64,000 nt of DNA from Mumia sp. ZJ1417 (lineage in GTDB: Bacteria > Actinomycetota > Actinomycetes > Propionibacteriales > Nocardioidaceae). The position numbers and the translations under genes were made by a program. Location: assembly GCF_014127285.1 (NCBI RefSeq), contig NZ_CP059901.1, positions 2,418,001 through 2,482,000 on the forward strand. Direction: 5' to 3'. Positions within the stretch are counted from its first letter, which is position 1. Every line of letters starts with the position of its first letter. Positions 51,296-60,207 of the stretch are shown here, piece after piece. Below the pieces are notes generated by a model that was given only the letters and a program-made list of their open reading frames with translations, did no database searches and was not told the DNA's origin.

Positions 51296-52795
51296 TCAGC
51301 AGGCGCAGGCCGGCCCGTCGCTGACAGGCAGCGGAGCCGGCGCGCCGATGCTCGGCATGCCGAGCCCGACACCCGCCGCGACGGGTGCGGTGTTGCGGGC
51401 CTCCCACGCGTCGCCCGCACGCGTCCGGCGCACCGCGACCGGCGTCCCATCAGCCATCAGGTGGTGGGGCGCCGCCTTCGTGAGGACGACCTCCACGACG
51501 TCACCCGGCCGCACCTCGACACTGTCCGGCCTCGAGAAGTGCACGAGCCGGTTGTCGCGCGAGCGTCCGGTGAGACGGTGGGTGGCCTCGTCCTTCTTGC
51601 CGCCCTTGCCCGCGCTCGTGTCGGCGACGAGCAGCTCGACGGTCGTCCCGACGAGCGCCTTGTTCTCGTCCCACGCGATCTCGTTGACGAGCGCGACCAG
51701 CCGGTCGTACCGCTCCTGCACGACAGCCTTGGGCAGCTGCGCGTCCATGGTCGCGGCTGGCGTGCCGGGGCGCGGTGAGTACTGGAACGTGTACGCGGAG
51801 CTGAACCGCGCCTGACGGACGACGTCTAGCGTCTCGAGGAAGTCCTCCTCGGTCTCCCCCGGGAAGCCGACGATGATGTCGGTGGTGATCGCGGCGTCGG
51901 GCATCGCGGCGCGCACGCGCTCGATGATGCCGAGGAAGCGGTCCTTGCGGTACGACCGGCGCATCGCCTTCAGCACACGGTCGGACCCGGACTGCAGCGG
52001 CATGTGCAGCTGGGGCATGACGTTCGGCGTCTCGGCCATCGCCTCGATGACGTCGTCGGTGAACGCGGCGGGGTGCGGGGAGGTGAAGCGGACCCGCTGC
52101 AGGCCCTCGATCTCGCCGCATGCGCGCAGCAGCTTGCCGAACGCGAACCGGTCGCCGAACTCCACCCCGTACGAGTTGACGTTCTGGCCGAGCAGCGTGA
52201 CCTCGACGACGCCCTCGGCGACGAGCGCCTCGATCTCGGCGAGGATCTCGCCCGGCCGACGGTCCTTCTCTTTGCCGCGCAGGCTCGGGACGATGCAGAA
52301 GGTGCACGTGTTGTTGCACCCGACGCTGATCGAGACCCACGCGGCGAACACCGACTCGCGCTTGGTCGGCAGCGTCGACGGAAACACCTCGAGCGACTCG
52401 AGGATCTCGACCTGGCTCTCCTCCTGGACCCGCGCGCGGTCGAGCAGCGCCGGCAGGGAGCCGATGTTGTGGGTGCCGAAGACCACGTCCACGTACGGGG
52501 CGCGCTTCGTGATGGTGTCGCGGTCCTTCTGGGCGAGGCAGCCGCCGACGGCGATCTGCATGCCCGGGTTCTCGCGCTTGATGCTGGCGATGTGGCCGAG
52601 CGTGCCGTACAGGCGGTTGTCGGCGTTCTCACGGACCGCGCACGTGTTGAACACGACGACGTCGGCGGGCTTCTCGGCCCCGCCGACGGGCGGTGCGGCG
52701 ACATAGCCGGCGTCCTCGAGCAGGCCCGACAGGCGCTCGGAGTCGTGCACGTTCATCTGGCACCCGTAGGTGCGCACCTCATACGTCTTAGGCAT
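51296..52795 (-). CDS. miaB: tRNA 2-methylthio-N6-dimethylallyladenosine synthase
   Basis: Radical-SAM methylthiotransferase acting on the MiaA product at tRNA A37. The 499-residue protein has the N-terminal cluster Cys ([19 protein letters not shown]), the radical-SAM motif CNNTCTFC, and a TRAM domain near the C-terminus ([13 protein letters not shown] onward). The ATG at 52795 is fixed by GGGAGGG just upstream. It is divergent from gluA. Confidence 0.96.
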   Translation of the reverse strand: MPKTYEVRTYGCQMNVHDSERLSGLLEDAGYVAAPPVGGAEKPADVVVFNTCAVRENADNRLYGTLGHIASIKRENPGMQIAVGGCLAQKDRDTITKRAPYVDVVFGTHNIGSLPALLDRARVQEESQVEILESLEVFPSTLPTKRESVFAAWVSISVGCNNTCTFCIVPSLRGKEKDRRPGEILAEIEALVAEGVVEVTLLGQNVNSYGVEFGDRFAFGKLLRACGEIEGLQRVRFTSPHPAAFTDDVIEAMAETPNVMPQLHMPLQSGSDRVLKAMRRSYRKDRFLGIIERVRAAMPDAAITTDIIVGFPGETEEDFLETLDVVRQARFSSAYTFQYSPRPGTPAATMDAQLPKAVVQERYDRLVALVNEIAWDENKALVGTTVELLVADTSAGKGGKKDEATHRLTGRSRDNRLVHFSRPDSVEVRPGDVVEVVLTKAAPHHLMADGTPVAVRRTRAGDAWEARNTAPVAAGVGLGMPSIGAPAPLPVSDGPACAC

Positions 52796-52915
52796 AGCCC
52801 TCCCAGGGTACGGGGCCCGCCGTGGCTCCCGACACTCTCCTGGCAAGGGGTCACGTTCTGACAACAACCGAGAGGCCTGAGGGACGACGAGTTGGCCGCA
52901 TCGCAGCGCTCACCG

Positions 52916-52921
52916 TACCTT
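52916..52921 (+). promoter_or_regulatory. -10 hexamer of gluA (leaderless)
   Basis: TACCTT, 6 nt before the ATG at 52928. Confidence 0.5.
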
Positions 52922-52927
52922 TCTCAC

Positions 52928-53731
52928 ATGTCGGATGACTCGTACGACTCGGCCGCTGGCGTGCCATCATCCAGCGGATCCACTACCGCCACGGACACCT
53001 ACATGGTCGCCATGGACGACGTCCAGAAGTGGTTCGGAGACCTCCACGTCCTCAAGGACATCAACCTTCACGTGACTCCTGGCGAGGTCGTGGTGGTGAT
53101 CGGCCCGTCCGGTTCGGGCAAGTCGACGCTGTGCCGCGCGATCAACCGCCTCGAGCCGATCGACGAGGGAACGATCGCGATCGACGGCTCCGAGCTGCCT
53201 GCGGAGGGCCGCATGCTCGCCCAGCTGCGCGCCGACGTCGGCATGGTGTTCCAGTCGTTCAACCTCTTCGCACACAAGACGGTCCTCGAGAACGTGATGC
53301 TCGGGCCGGTCAAGGTTCGCAAGAAGTCGAAGGCCGACGCCGAGAAGCGCGCGATGGAGCTCCTGACGCGGGTCGGCGTCGAGTCGCAGGCCAACAAGTA
53401 CCCTGCCCAGCTCTCAGGTGGGCAGCAGCAGCGCGTCGCGATCGCCCGCGCCCTGGCCATGGACCCGAAGGTCATGCTCTTCGACGAGCCCACCTCCGCC
53501 CTTGATCCGGAGATGATCAAGGAAGTCCTCGACACGATGGTCGCGCTGGCCAAGGGTGGCATGACGATGATCGTCGTCACCCACGAGATGGGCTTCGCTC
53601 GTACGGCCGCCGACCGCGTCGTCTTCATGGCCGACGGGCAGATCCTCGAGGAGGAGACTCCGCAGGAGTTCTTCGACAACCCGAAGACCGACCGTGCCAA
53701 GGACTTCCTCGCGAAGATCCTCAAGCACTGA
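52928..53731 (+). CDS. gluA: Polar amino-acid (glutamate-type) ABC transporter ATPase
   Basis: A 267-residue ABC ATPase: Walker [13 protein letters not shown]-loop MVFQSFNLF, signature [15 protein letters not shown], Walker [13 protein letters not shown] and switch VVTHEMGFA. The N-terminal extension of about 25 residues is Ser/Asp-rich. The conserved actinobacterial gluABCD order near miaB and recA supports glutamate uptake. The ATG at 52928 is preferred over one at 52892, on the leaderless hexamer. The binding-protein gene follows after 118 nt. Confidence 0.92.
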   Translation: MSDDSYDSAAGVPSSSGSTTATDTYMVAMDDVQKWFGDLHVLKDINLHVTPGEVVVVIGPSGSGKSTLCRAINRLEPIDEGTIAIDGSELPAEGRMLAQLRADVGMVFQSFNLFAHKTVLENVMLGPVKVRKKSKADAEKRAMELLTRVGVESQANKYPAQLSGGQQQRVAIARALAMDPKVMLFDEPTSALDPEMIKEVLDTMVALAKGGMTMIVVTHEMGFARTAADRVVFMADGQILEEETPQEFFDNPKTDRAKDFLAKILKH

Positions 53732-53849
53732 GCCGGCGGGCCTCGGGGCCTGTGCTCGACTCCGATGCATGACCAGTCCGACACCGCTACGACCAGTTCA
53801 GGAAACGTACGACGGGTGCCGCACGGGCGCCGCTAGCAAGGGAGAAGTC

Positions 53850-54752
53850 ATGAAGATCCGTAGGACCAAGATCGCGGTGATCGCCGCCGCAGCAGCGCTC
53901 ACGCTCGCCGGGTGCGGCGATGCCGGCGACGACGGCGACAGCAGTGACGGCGGCAACGGCGGGTTCACCCCCGAGGTCGCCGAGGACGTGACGTTCGACG
54001 ACGGCACCCGCATGGCGGAGCTCGCGGACGCCGGCACCGTGAAGATCGGCGTGAAGTACGACCAGCCGGGCATCGGCTTCAAGTCGGCCACGTCGGACAC
54101 GCCGGTCGGGTTCGACCCCAACATGGGCAAGATCCTCGCCGCCCAGCTCGGCATCCCCGCCGACAAGATCGAGTGGGTCGAGACGATCTCGGACAACCGT
54201 GAGCCGTTCCTCCAGAACAGCACGGTCGACTTCGTCATCGCCTCGTACTCGATCACCGACGAGCGTCGCCAGGTCGTCGGCCAGGCAGGCCCGTACTACG
54301 TGACCGGCCAGCAGCTGCTCGTCGCGGCCGATGACGACTCGATCAACGGCCCGGACGACCTGTCCGGCAAGAAGGTCTGCTCGGTCACCGGCTCGACCTC
54401 GATCAAGACGGTCGAGGAGGAGTACGGCGCGACGCCGGCCGGCTTCGACACGTACTCGGAGTGTGTCGAGCAGCTCAAGACCGGCTCGGTCGACGCCGTG
54501 ACCACCGATGGTGCGATCCTCGCCGGCTACGCCGCTGAGGATCCCGACGCCCTCAAGGTCGTCGGTGAGCCCTTCTCGGAGGAGCGCTACGGCATCGGCT
54601 ACAACAAGGACCAGGCCGGCATGTGCGACTTCATCAACACGACGCTCGAGGGCGCGTTCGAGGACGGCGAGTGGGAGGCAGCGTTCGACGACACCCTGGG
54701 CAAGGGTGGCATCGACCTGCCGGAGACCCCGACTCTCGATCCCTGCCCGTGA
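53850..54752 (+). CDS. gluB: Glutamate-type ABC transporter substrate-binding lipoprotein
   Basis: A 300-residue type II solute-binding protein. The signal peptide ends in LTLAGC (lipobox) with an Asp/Gly-rich linker; the mature part has KIGVKYDQPGIGFKS and GFDPNMGKILAAQLGI. AAGGGAG upstream sets the ATG at 53850. It feeds the GluCD permease pair. Glutamate specificity is inferred from the operon. Confidence 0.92.
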   Translation: MKIRRTKIAVIAAAAALTLAGCGDAGDDGDSSDGGNGGFTPEVAEDVTFDDGTRMAELADAGTVKIGVKYDQPGIGFKSATSDTPVGFDPNMGKILAAQLGIPADKIEWVETISDNREPFLQNSTVDFVIASYSITDERRQVVGQAGPYYVTGQQLLVAADDDSINGPDDLSGKKVCSVTGSTSIKTVEEEYGATPAGFDTYSECVEQLKTGSVDAVTTDGAILAGYAAEDPDALKVVGEPFSEERYGIGYNKDQAGMCDFINTTLEGAFEDGEWEAAFDDTLGKGGIDLPETPTLDPCP

Positions 54753-54831
54753 TCTCGACGGTGACGGGGTCGGCTCCGGCCGGCCCCGTCACCAGTCCTG
54801 TCCAACCCTCGACCTCGTGAGGAGGTGACAC

Positions 54832-55479
54832 GTGGACGCTTTGACCGAGAACTGGGACATCATTCTCGAAGGCTTCCTCAAAACGCTGCAGCTGCTCGTC
54901 GGCGCGGGCGCGCTCGCGCTCGTCGTCGGCACCGTCATCGCGATGTTCCGCGTCAGCCCCGTACCGGTGCTGCGCCGTACGGGCGCGGTCTACGTGGCGA
55001 TCTTCCGCAACAGCCCGCTCCTGGTGCTGCTGCTGATCACCTATTACGGCCTTCCGCAGCTCGGGATCAACCCGAGCTTCTACTGGAAGATCGTCCTCGC
55101 GATGGGTCTCTACACGGCCGCGTTCGTCGCTGAGTCGCTACGGTCCGGCATCAACGGCATCCCCCTCGGGCAGGCCGAGGCGTCGCGCTCCCTGGGCTTC
55201 ACGTTCGGCCAGTCGATGACGCAGGTGGTCCTCCCGCAGGCCTTCCGCAACGTGGTCCCGCCGCTGGCCAGCGTCTTCATCGCCCTCACCAAGAACACCT
55301 CGCTCGCGATGTCGTTCGGCATCGCCGAGGCGGCGTTCCGGATGAAGGGCCTCATCAACGACTACGCCGCCGACCGCTGGACGATCTTCATCGGGATCGC
55401 CCTCGGCTACATCATCATCGTCGAGGCGATCTCTCTCGGGGCCGCCCTGCTCGAGCGACGCTGGAGGGCAGAGCGATGA
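54832..55479 (+). CDS. gluC: Glutamate-type ABC transporter permease
   Basis: A 215-residue inner-membrane permease of the HisMQ type: GFLKTLQLLVGAGALALVVGTVIAMFRVSP, FRNSPLLVLLLITYYGLPQLGI, and the coupling loop GQAEASRSLGFTFGQSM. The GTG at 54832 has GAGGAGGTG upstream. Its stop overlaps the gluD start by 4 nt. Confidence 0.92.
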   Translation: MDALTENWDIILEGFLKTLQLLVGAGALALVVGTVIAMFRVSPVPVLRRTGAVYVAIFRNSPLLVLLLITYYGLPQLGINPSFYWKIVLAMGLYTAAFVAESLRSGINGIPLGQAEASRSLGFTFGQSMTQVVLPQAFRNVVPPLASVFIALTKNTSLAMSFGIAEAAFRMKGLINDYAADRWTIFIGIALGYIIIVEAISLGAALLERRWRAER

Positions 55480-56396
55480 GCCAGAGCACCGTCCTTTACG
55501 ACACCCCGGGCCCCCGCGCGCGGCGCCTGTACCGCATCATCGGCGCCCTCACCGTCATCGGCCTCATCGTGCTCGGCTACGTGGTCGTCAACACGCTCGC
55601 CGACAACGGTCAGCTCGAGTACGAGGGGGTCTGGGAGCCCTTCGTCACCCCGGCCTTCCTCGAGATCCTCTGGGGTGGGCTGCTCGACACGTTGAGAGCG
55701 GCCGTCTTCGCCATCATCGGTGCCCTGATCTTCGGCGTCATCTTCGGGATCGGGAAGCTGTCGGAGCACCGCTTCGTCCGCTGGCCGTGCTGGCTCATCG
55801 TCGAGTTCTTCCGCGCCGTGCCGCTGCTGATCCTCATCGTCTTCCTCTGGTCGCTCTACTCACTCCAGCTCGACCGCTCGTTCCAAGCGCTCGTAATCGG
55901 GCTGGTGCTCTACAACGGCTCCGTGCTCGCCGAGGTGTTCCGCGCCGGCATCAACGCCGTCCCCAAGGGGCAGGCGGAGGCCGCGTACGCGCTGGGCATG
56001 CGCAAGTACCAGGTGATGGGGTCCATCCTCATGCCGCAGGCCGTCAAGATCATGCTGCCGTCGATCATCAGCCAGTGCATCGTCGCCCTCAAGGACACCT
56101 CGCTCGGCTTCGTCATCCTCGCCCCGGGCCTGACCACGGTCGGGCGGCAGATCTGGCGCCAGTTCGGCAACTACCTCGCGACCGCGCTGGTGCTGCTGGT
56201 GATCTACCTGGTCATCAACCTGCTGCTCGACTGGCTCGGGCGCTGGGTCGAGCGCCGCTACACCGGCGGCCGCAGGCTCGACGTCAGCGCGGTGGGCGTA
56301 CTCGGCGAGCAGGAACGGTTGGCGCAGGCCCAGGTCGAGGCTGCGCGTCAGACCGCGACGATGGGCGGCTCCGGCGTCGGCGGCACGACCGGCTGA
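55476..56396 (+). CDS. gluD: Glutamate-type ABC transporter permease
   Basis: A 306-residue second permease, with FWGGLLDTLRA-type start (ILWGGLLDTLRAAVFAIIG), FFRAVPLLILIVFLWSLYSL and the coupling loop KGQAEAAYALGMRKYQVM. It has a longer C-terminal tail (about 60 residues) than GluC. Confidence 0.92.
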   Translation: MSQSTVLYDTPGPRARRLYRIIGALTVIGLIVLGYVVVNTLADNGQLEYEGVWEPFVTPAFLEILWGGLLDTLRAAVFAIIGALIFGVIFGIGKLSEHRFVRWPCWLIVEFFRAVPLLILIVFLWSLYSLQLDRSFQALVIGLVLYNGSVLAEVFRAGINAVPKGQAEAAYALGMRKYQVMGSILMPQAVKIMLPSIISQCIVALKDTSLGFVILAPGLTTVGRQIWRQFGNYLATALVLLVIYLVINLLLDWLGRWVERRYTGGRRLDVSAVGVLGEQERLAQAQVEAARQTATMGGSGVGGTTG

Positions 56397-56414
56397 GTGC
56401 CAGTCGAGACCCGC

Positions 56415-56723
56415 TCAGCGCACGTATACGCTGCCGTCGAAGTTGAGCATGCCTGCCGACTCGAGCCCGATGGTGGTCTCGCTGTTCTCGTCGCCGTCGG
56501 CGTGGGTCTCCACGTCGACGGCGGCGATCTCGGCGAGCGGGATCGCGTGCACCGCGGCGGTGCGGATGCCGTTGCCCGAGCGATCGGTGAGCACCCCCTC
56601 CTCCAGGAACAGGTAGCCGCCGCGCAGGCCGAGGACCCTGGCGTATGGGTGCAGCTCACGGCTGCCGTCGACGCGGCGTACGGACAGGGTGCTGAAGGCG
56701 TTGGTCTCGCTGGTCACGGGCAC
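56415..56723 (-). CDS. Hypothetical protein
   Basis: A 102-residue soluble protein, mostly beta-strand by pattern (LSVRRVDGSRELHPYARVLGLRGGYLFLEEGV), with no domain I recognise. The GTG at 56723 is the longest start and an internal GTG is possible. It converges with gluD and lies on the same strand as the hotdog protein upstream. Confidence 0.6.
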   Translation of the reverse strand: MPVTSETNAFSTLSVRRVDGSRELHPYARVLGLRGGYLFLEEGVLTDRSGNGIRTAAVHAIPLAEIAAVDVETHADGDENSETTIGLESAGMLNFDGSVYVR

Positions 56724-56751
56724 AGTGTCGCACCCGCGGCCGAGCGCGGGT

Positions 56752-57216
56752 TCACTTCGACGGCTTCGGTGTGACCCAGAGGTGGATAACGCCCTCGACG
56801 ACGCGCGTGCCGTCGTCGCGGGTGGCGTAGACGGTCACGTCGACCTCGGGCGCGTTCGCCCAGTCGGCGTCGGTGGTCTCGGCGACGCAGACGAGGTCGC
56901 TGGTCGACTTCGCGAGGTACGAGACGTCCATCCCCTTCGGAAGCCACCGGTAGCCCTCGGGCACGGTCGCCTCTGCGAGCAGCCCCATCGCGGCCTCGAG
57001 CCCGTTGCACACGGCGATGGCGTGGACGGTGCCGATGTGGTTCTGGACGCCCCAGCGCTTCGGCACGACGAGCTCGGCGCGGTGGGCACGCATCTCGCGC
57101 ACCCGCGGGCGGACCGTACGGAAGTAGGGCGCCTTCAGCGAGAAGGCGAGACCGAACAGCCGGTCGCCCAGCGGGAGGGACGAGATGCGCGTGTAGAGGG
57201 CGAGCGTCTGGTTCAT
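56752..57216 (-). CDS. DUF4442 hotdog-fold thioesterase-like protein
   Basis: A 154-residue hotdog-fold protein: LFGLAFSLKAPYFRTVRPRVREM, PKRWGVQNHIGTVHAIAVCNGLEAAMGLL and the central helix of DUF4442/PaaI-like thioesterases. It may act on acyl-CoA, but no catalytic residue can be fixed. The ATG at 57216 follows TAGTGT by 7 nt (leaderless); a longer frame upstream lies inside the next gene. Confidence 0.8.
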   Translation of the reverse strand: MNQTLALYTRISSLPLGDRLFGLAFSLKAPYFRTVRPRVREMRAHRAELVVPKRWGVQNHIGTVHAIAVCNGLEAAMGLLAEATVPEGYRWLPKGMDVSYLAKSTSDLVCVAETTDADWANAPEVDVTVYATRDDGTRVVEGVIHLWVTPKPSK

Positions 57217-57223
57217 GGTCGGG

Positions 57224-57229
57224 ACACTA
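57224..57229 (-). promoter_or_regulatory. -10 hexamer of the hotdog gene (leaderless)
   Basis: TAGTGT on the minus strand, 7 nt before the ATG at 57216. Confidence 0.5.
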
Positions 57230-57238
57230 GCAGGTTTG

Positions 57239-57784
57239 TTACTCATCGGTAACTGGTCCAGCGACGTGATCCCTCGAAGCACGGCACACGATCTGGGCGT
57301 ACTCCTCCCCCGGCATCTGGATCCACTGCCGCTGCGCGAATCCGAGCTTGTCGAGCACCCGCAAGGACGCTGCATTGCGCGCATCCGGGCAGGCGACGAA
57401 CCACCGTGCATCACGGTGGCCGGGGAGCACGACGTCACGCAGGTACGCCGCGAGCACCTGCGTCCCGAGCCCGCGCCCAACCTCGCGCGGATCTCCGATC
57501 AGGTAGTCGAACCCAACGGACCCCGGCAGCTGCACCCGTACGGCCAGGTCGTCGTCGGCGGCGACCGGGTAGTCCTGCAAGGAACCGACCGGCGCACCGT
57601 CGACCTCGACCACCCACATCCGGGTCGGATCGTCGCCACTCAAGCGCGCGCCGTACCACTTCCGCGCGTCGGGGACATCAGCCGGCGGGTCGCGGAACCA
57701 CGCGAGCACGTGCGGCTCGTGCCGCCAGCCGACCAGCAGGCCGAGGTCGCTCTCGTCCATCGGACGGAAGACGATCGAGGGCAT
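57239..57784 (-). CDS. GNAT-family N-acetyltransferase (AAC(6')-like)
   Basis: A 181-residue GNAT protein: FRPMDESDLGLLVGWRHEPHVLAWF start, acetyl-CoA motif A in REVGRGLGTQVLAAYL, and NAASLRVLDKLGF near the C-terminus. The layout is that of aminoglycoside 6'-acetyltransferase-like or siderophore acyltransferase GNATs, but resistance activity cannot be assumed. The ATG at 57784 follows TAATCT by 6 nt. Confidence 0.85.
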   Translation of the reverse strand: MPSIVFRPMDESDLGLLVGWRHEPHVLAWFRDPPADVPDARKWYGARLSGDDPTRMWVVEVDGAPVGSLQDYPVAADDDLAVRVQLPGSVGFDYLIGDPREVGRGLGTQVLAAYLRDVVLPGHRDARWFVACPDARNAASLRVLDKLGFAQRQWIQMPGEEYAQIVCRASRDHVAGPVTDE

Positions 57785-57790
57785 GGTCCG

Positions 57791-57796
57791 AGATTA
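57791..57796 (-). promoter_or_regulatory. -10 hexamer of the GNAT gene (leaderless)
   Basis: TAATCT on the minus strand, 6 nt before the ATG at 57784. Confidence 0.5.
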
Positions 57797-57806
57797 GTGG
57801 CGCGTC

Positions 57807-57812
57807 TACCCT
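57807..57812 (+). promoter_or_regulatory. -10 hexamer of the CapA-like gene (leaderless)
   Basis: TACCCT, 7 nt before the ATG at 57820. Back to back with the GNAT -10. Confidence 0.5.
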
Positions 57813-57819
57813 CGGGACC

Positions 57820-59211
57820 ATGGGACGCACCGCGCTCCTCGTCGCCGGCCTCGTGCTCGCCGGCTGCACGCCCTCGCCGGTCGAGCCTGTCGAGACCCCG
57901 CCGGTCGAGCCCACCCCGCCGGTCGAGCGTGTCGAGACCCCCGAGACCCCCCGCATCCTCGTCACCCACCACCACTCCCCCTTGCGTGTGCTGTCCGCCG
58001 ACGGCGCTGTACGGCTTCTCGGCTCGGGCTCCCTGTCCGGCCTGCGCCTGCTCACCGACCGCTCCGACGTCCCAGCCGCTCAGCGTCTCGGCGATGCCGC
58101 CGCCGTCGTTGCGCGAGTGAGGCGCGACCCGAACCTCATCGGCTACGTGCCTGTGTCGGCGGTCGACGAGACCGTCCGCCCCGTCCGGGTGGGCAGTGTC
58201 GACCCGCTGCGCGACCCTGCCGCCTACCCTTTGCGCAGCGAGGTCGCTCCGCCCGATCCGGACATCGTGACGCTCGCGATCACCGGCGACCTCATGCTCG
58301 GTCGCAGGGTCGGGGCTCATCTGCGCGAGGCCGGCGGCCCGACGACGGTGTTCCGCCCGTTCCTGAAGCGGCTCGCGGCCGCCGACATCACCGTGGGCAA
58401 CCTCGAGTCCACGCTGTCGCAGCGCGGCTCACCGACGCAGGGCGGTGACTCGTTCGGCGCGGACCCGAACGTGCGGGGCGCGTTGCGGGCGGCCGGGTTC
58501 GACGTGATCGGGCTCGCCAACAACCACGTCGGCGACTTCGGCGCGGCGGCGATGCGCGACACGTTCCGGCTGCTCCGCGAGGGTGGCCTCCCGTACGTCG
58601 GTGCGGGCAGGAACCGCGCGGAGGCCGAGCGTCCGCTGGTCGTCGAGCGTGGCGACACGTCGGTGGGTTTCCTCGCGGTCGACTCGATCGGCGAGAGCCC
58701 CGCCGCGACGGGGTCGTCTGCGGGGACAAGCCGGCTCGACATGCCGCCTCGTACCGGGCCGATGGACGAGGAACGCCTCGCGCGCCTCGCACGGCAGGTA
58801 AGGGCGCTTGCCCGCAAGGTCGACATCGTCATCGTGTTGACGCACTGGGGCACGCAGTACACGAACGTGCCCGAGCCATCCCAGCGCCGCGTCGCTCGCG
58901 TGCTCGCGCAGGCCGGCGCGGACGTGGTCGTCGGCGGCCATCCACACTGGCTGCAAGGGCTCGAGCAGGTCGGTGACACGCTTGTCGCACACTCGCTCGG
59001 CAACTTCGTGTTCGACATGGACCTCCAGCAGCGCACGCGTGAGGGGGCCGTCCTCGAGCTCGTGCTGTGGGACGGCGTCGTCAAGGGCGCCCAGCTCGTC
59101 CCGTACGTGATCGGCGACGACTTCACCCCGCGTCCCGTACGAGGAGGTCGGGCAGAGCGCATCCTCGCCACCGCGTGGGAGACCAGCCGCGGTCCTTACG
59201 CACTCCCCTGA
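57820..59211 (+). CDS. CapA-family lipoprotein (metallophosphoesterase-like)
   Basis: A 463-residue lipoprotein: signal peptide with lipobox LAGC (Cys near 16), a Pro/Val/Glu linker (VEPVET repeats encoded by REP-like DNA), then about 350 residues of CapA/PgsA-type domain with ITGDLMLGRR, NLESTLS, GLANNHVGDFG and VVVGGHPHWLQG. CapA proteins take part in poly-gamma-glutamate or capsule handling; no pgsBC genes are here, so the role is open. The start is leaderless. Confidence 0.85.
   Translation: MGRTALLVAGLVLAGCTPSPVEPVETPPVEPTPPVERVETPETPRILVTHHHSPLRVLSADGAVRLLGSGSLSGLRLLTDRSDVPAAQRLGDAAAVVARVRRDPNLIGYVPVSAVDETVRPVRVGSVDPLRDPAAYPLRSEVAPPDPDIVTLAITGDLMLGRRVGAHLREAGGPTTVFRPFLKRLAAADITVGNLESTLSQRGSPTQGGDSFGADPNVRGALRAAGFDVIGLANNHVGDFGAAAMRDTFRLLREGGLPYVGAGRNRAEAERPLVVERGDTSVGFLAVDSIGESPAATGSSAGTSRLDMPPRTGPMDEERLARLARQVRALARKVDIVIVLTHWGTQYTNVPEPSQRRVARVLAQAGADVVVGGHPHWLQGLEQVGDTLVAHSLGNFVFDMDLQQRTREGAVLELVLWDGVVKGAQLVPYVIGDDFTPRPVRGGRAERILATAWETSRGPYALP
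57883..57897 (+). repeat. REP-like 15-mer in the CapA-like gene (a)
   Basis: GAGCCTGTCGAGACC, identical to 32887-32901; encodes EPVET in the lipoprotein linker. Confidence 0.45.
57925..57939 (+). repeat. REP-like 15-mer in the CapA-like gene (b)
   Basis: GAGCGTGTCGAGACC, one base different from the copy 42 bp upstream; encodes ERVET. Confidence 0.4.
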
Positions 59212-59241
59212 CTGCCCTCCGCCGGTCGAGTCCGCGGGAGC

Positions 59242-60180
59242 TCAGCGGAGCCAGCGCCAGGTGATCGAGGCGACGCGGCGCAGCTGCAGGTCGTCAACGG
59301 CGTTCGGCCGGTCGCCCTCGGAGTGGTAGCCGGCGTACGGGATGCTCCCGAGCCGTGCAGCGGGGACGTCAGCCTTCTCGTACGACCAGTGGTCGCTCGC
59401 ACGGTCTTCGCACGTGGTCGTCGGGATGCCGCCTGCGGCGTCGACCAGCGCGCGCACGACGCGGCCGGTGCTCGTGCCGCCGTCGCACACCGGGACGGAT
59501 CGTCCGCGCACTCCCACGCGGTCGAGCGACACCATCGCCCTTGTGGCGCGGCGCTCGGCCGCCGACATCTGCACAACGCGGTGCTGCGACCCGAAGTGGT
59601 GGAGGGCATCGCCAGGTCCGCGCGGCTCCTCCGCTCCGAACGCGACAAACCGCACCGGGAGGCGGGTCCCGTTCTCCATGGCGAGGCGTGCAAGCTCGCG
59701 GACGACGGCGACGCCCGACGCGTTGTCCTCAGCGCCTGGCGAGACCGCGACGGTGTCGAGGTGCGCGCCGACGACCAAGTGCGGCCGGGACGGCTCGAAG
59801 CCGGGCGGGTCCGCGATGACGTTGAGCGAACGTCCCGCCTCGACCGGTACGCCCCACGAGTCGCCTGCCGGCACGCGGAAGGACTCGTCGGTGATCGTGT
59901 AGCCGAGGCCGCTCAGCTCAGCACGGAACCAGTCGGCGGCCTCGTGGAAGGCGGGAGAGGTCGCGAGGCGCGGCCCGATCCGTACGGCGAGGTGGCGGAT
60001 CGCGGTCCGCATCGAGGCGACGTCGACCGTCGGCGAGGTCTCGACGGGCTCGACCGACGGAGGTGGCGAGGTCTCGACGGACGGGGGCGGCGGTTCGGAG
60101 GTCGTCCGAGCGCCGTCGTCCACGCCCCCGCTGCACGCGCTCAGCAGCAGGAGCGCCGCACCTGCGACGACGCTGCGCAT
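59242..60180 (-). CDS. M28-family zinc aminopeptidase lipoprotein
   Basis: A 312-residue lipoprotein: lipobox LLSAC, a Pro/Ser/Glu linker with VEPVET, then an M28 peptidase domain with the zinc ligands in VVGAHLDTV, GAEDNASG, AFGAEEPRG and the GYHSEGD end. Probably trims peptides on the outer face of the membrane. It lies 27 nt downstream of recX on the same strand... the two converge in direction only with the CapA-like gene. The ATG at 60180 has no clear -10 or ribosome-binding site. Confidence 0.88.
   Translation of the reverse strand: MRSVVAGAALLLLSACSGGVDDGARTTSEPPPPSVETSPPPSVEPVETSPTVDVASMRTAIRHLAVRIGPRLATSPAFHEAADWFRAELSGLGYTITDESFRVPAGDSWGVPVEAGRSLNVIADPPGFEPSRPHLVVGAHLDTVAVSPGAEDNASGVAVVRELARLAMENGTRLPVRFVAFGAEEPRGPGDALHHFGSQHRVVQMSAAERRATRAMVSLDRVGVRGRSVPVCDGGTSTGRVVRALVDAAGGIPTTTCEDRASDHWSYEKADVPAARLGSIPYAGYHSEGDRPNAVDDLQLRRVASITWRWLR
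60037..60051 (-). repeat. REP-like 15-mer in the M28 peptidase gene
   Basis: GAGCCCGTCGAGACC on the minus strand, one base different from 57883-57897; encodes EPVET in the linker. Confidence 0.4.
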
Positions 60181-60207
60181 GGCCCCATGGTGGCACCACG
60201 CAGCGCC

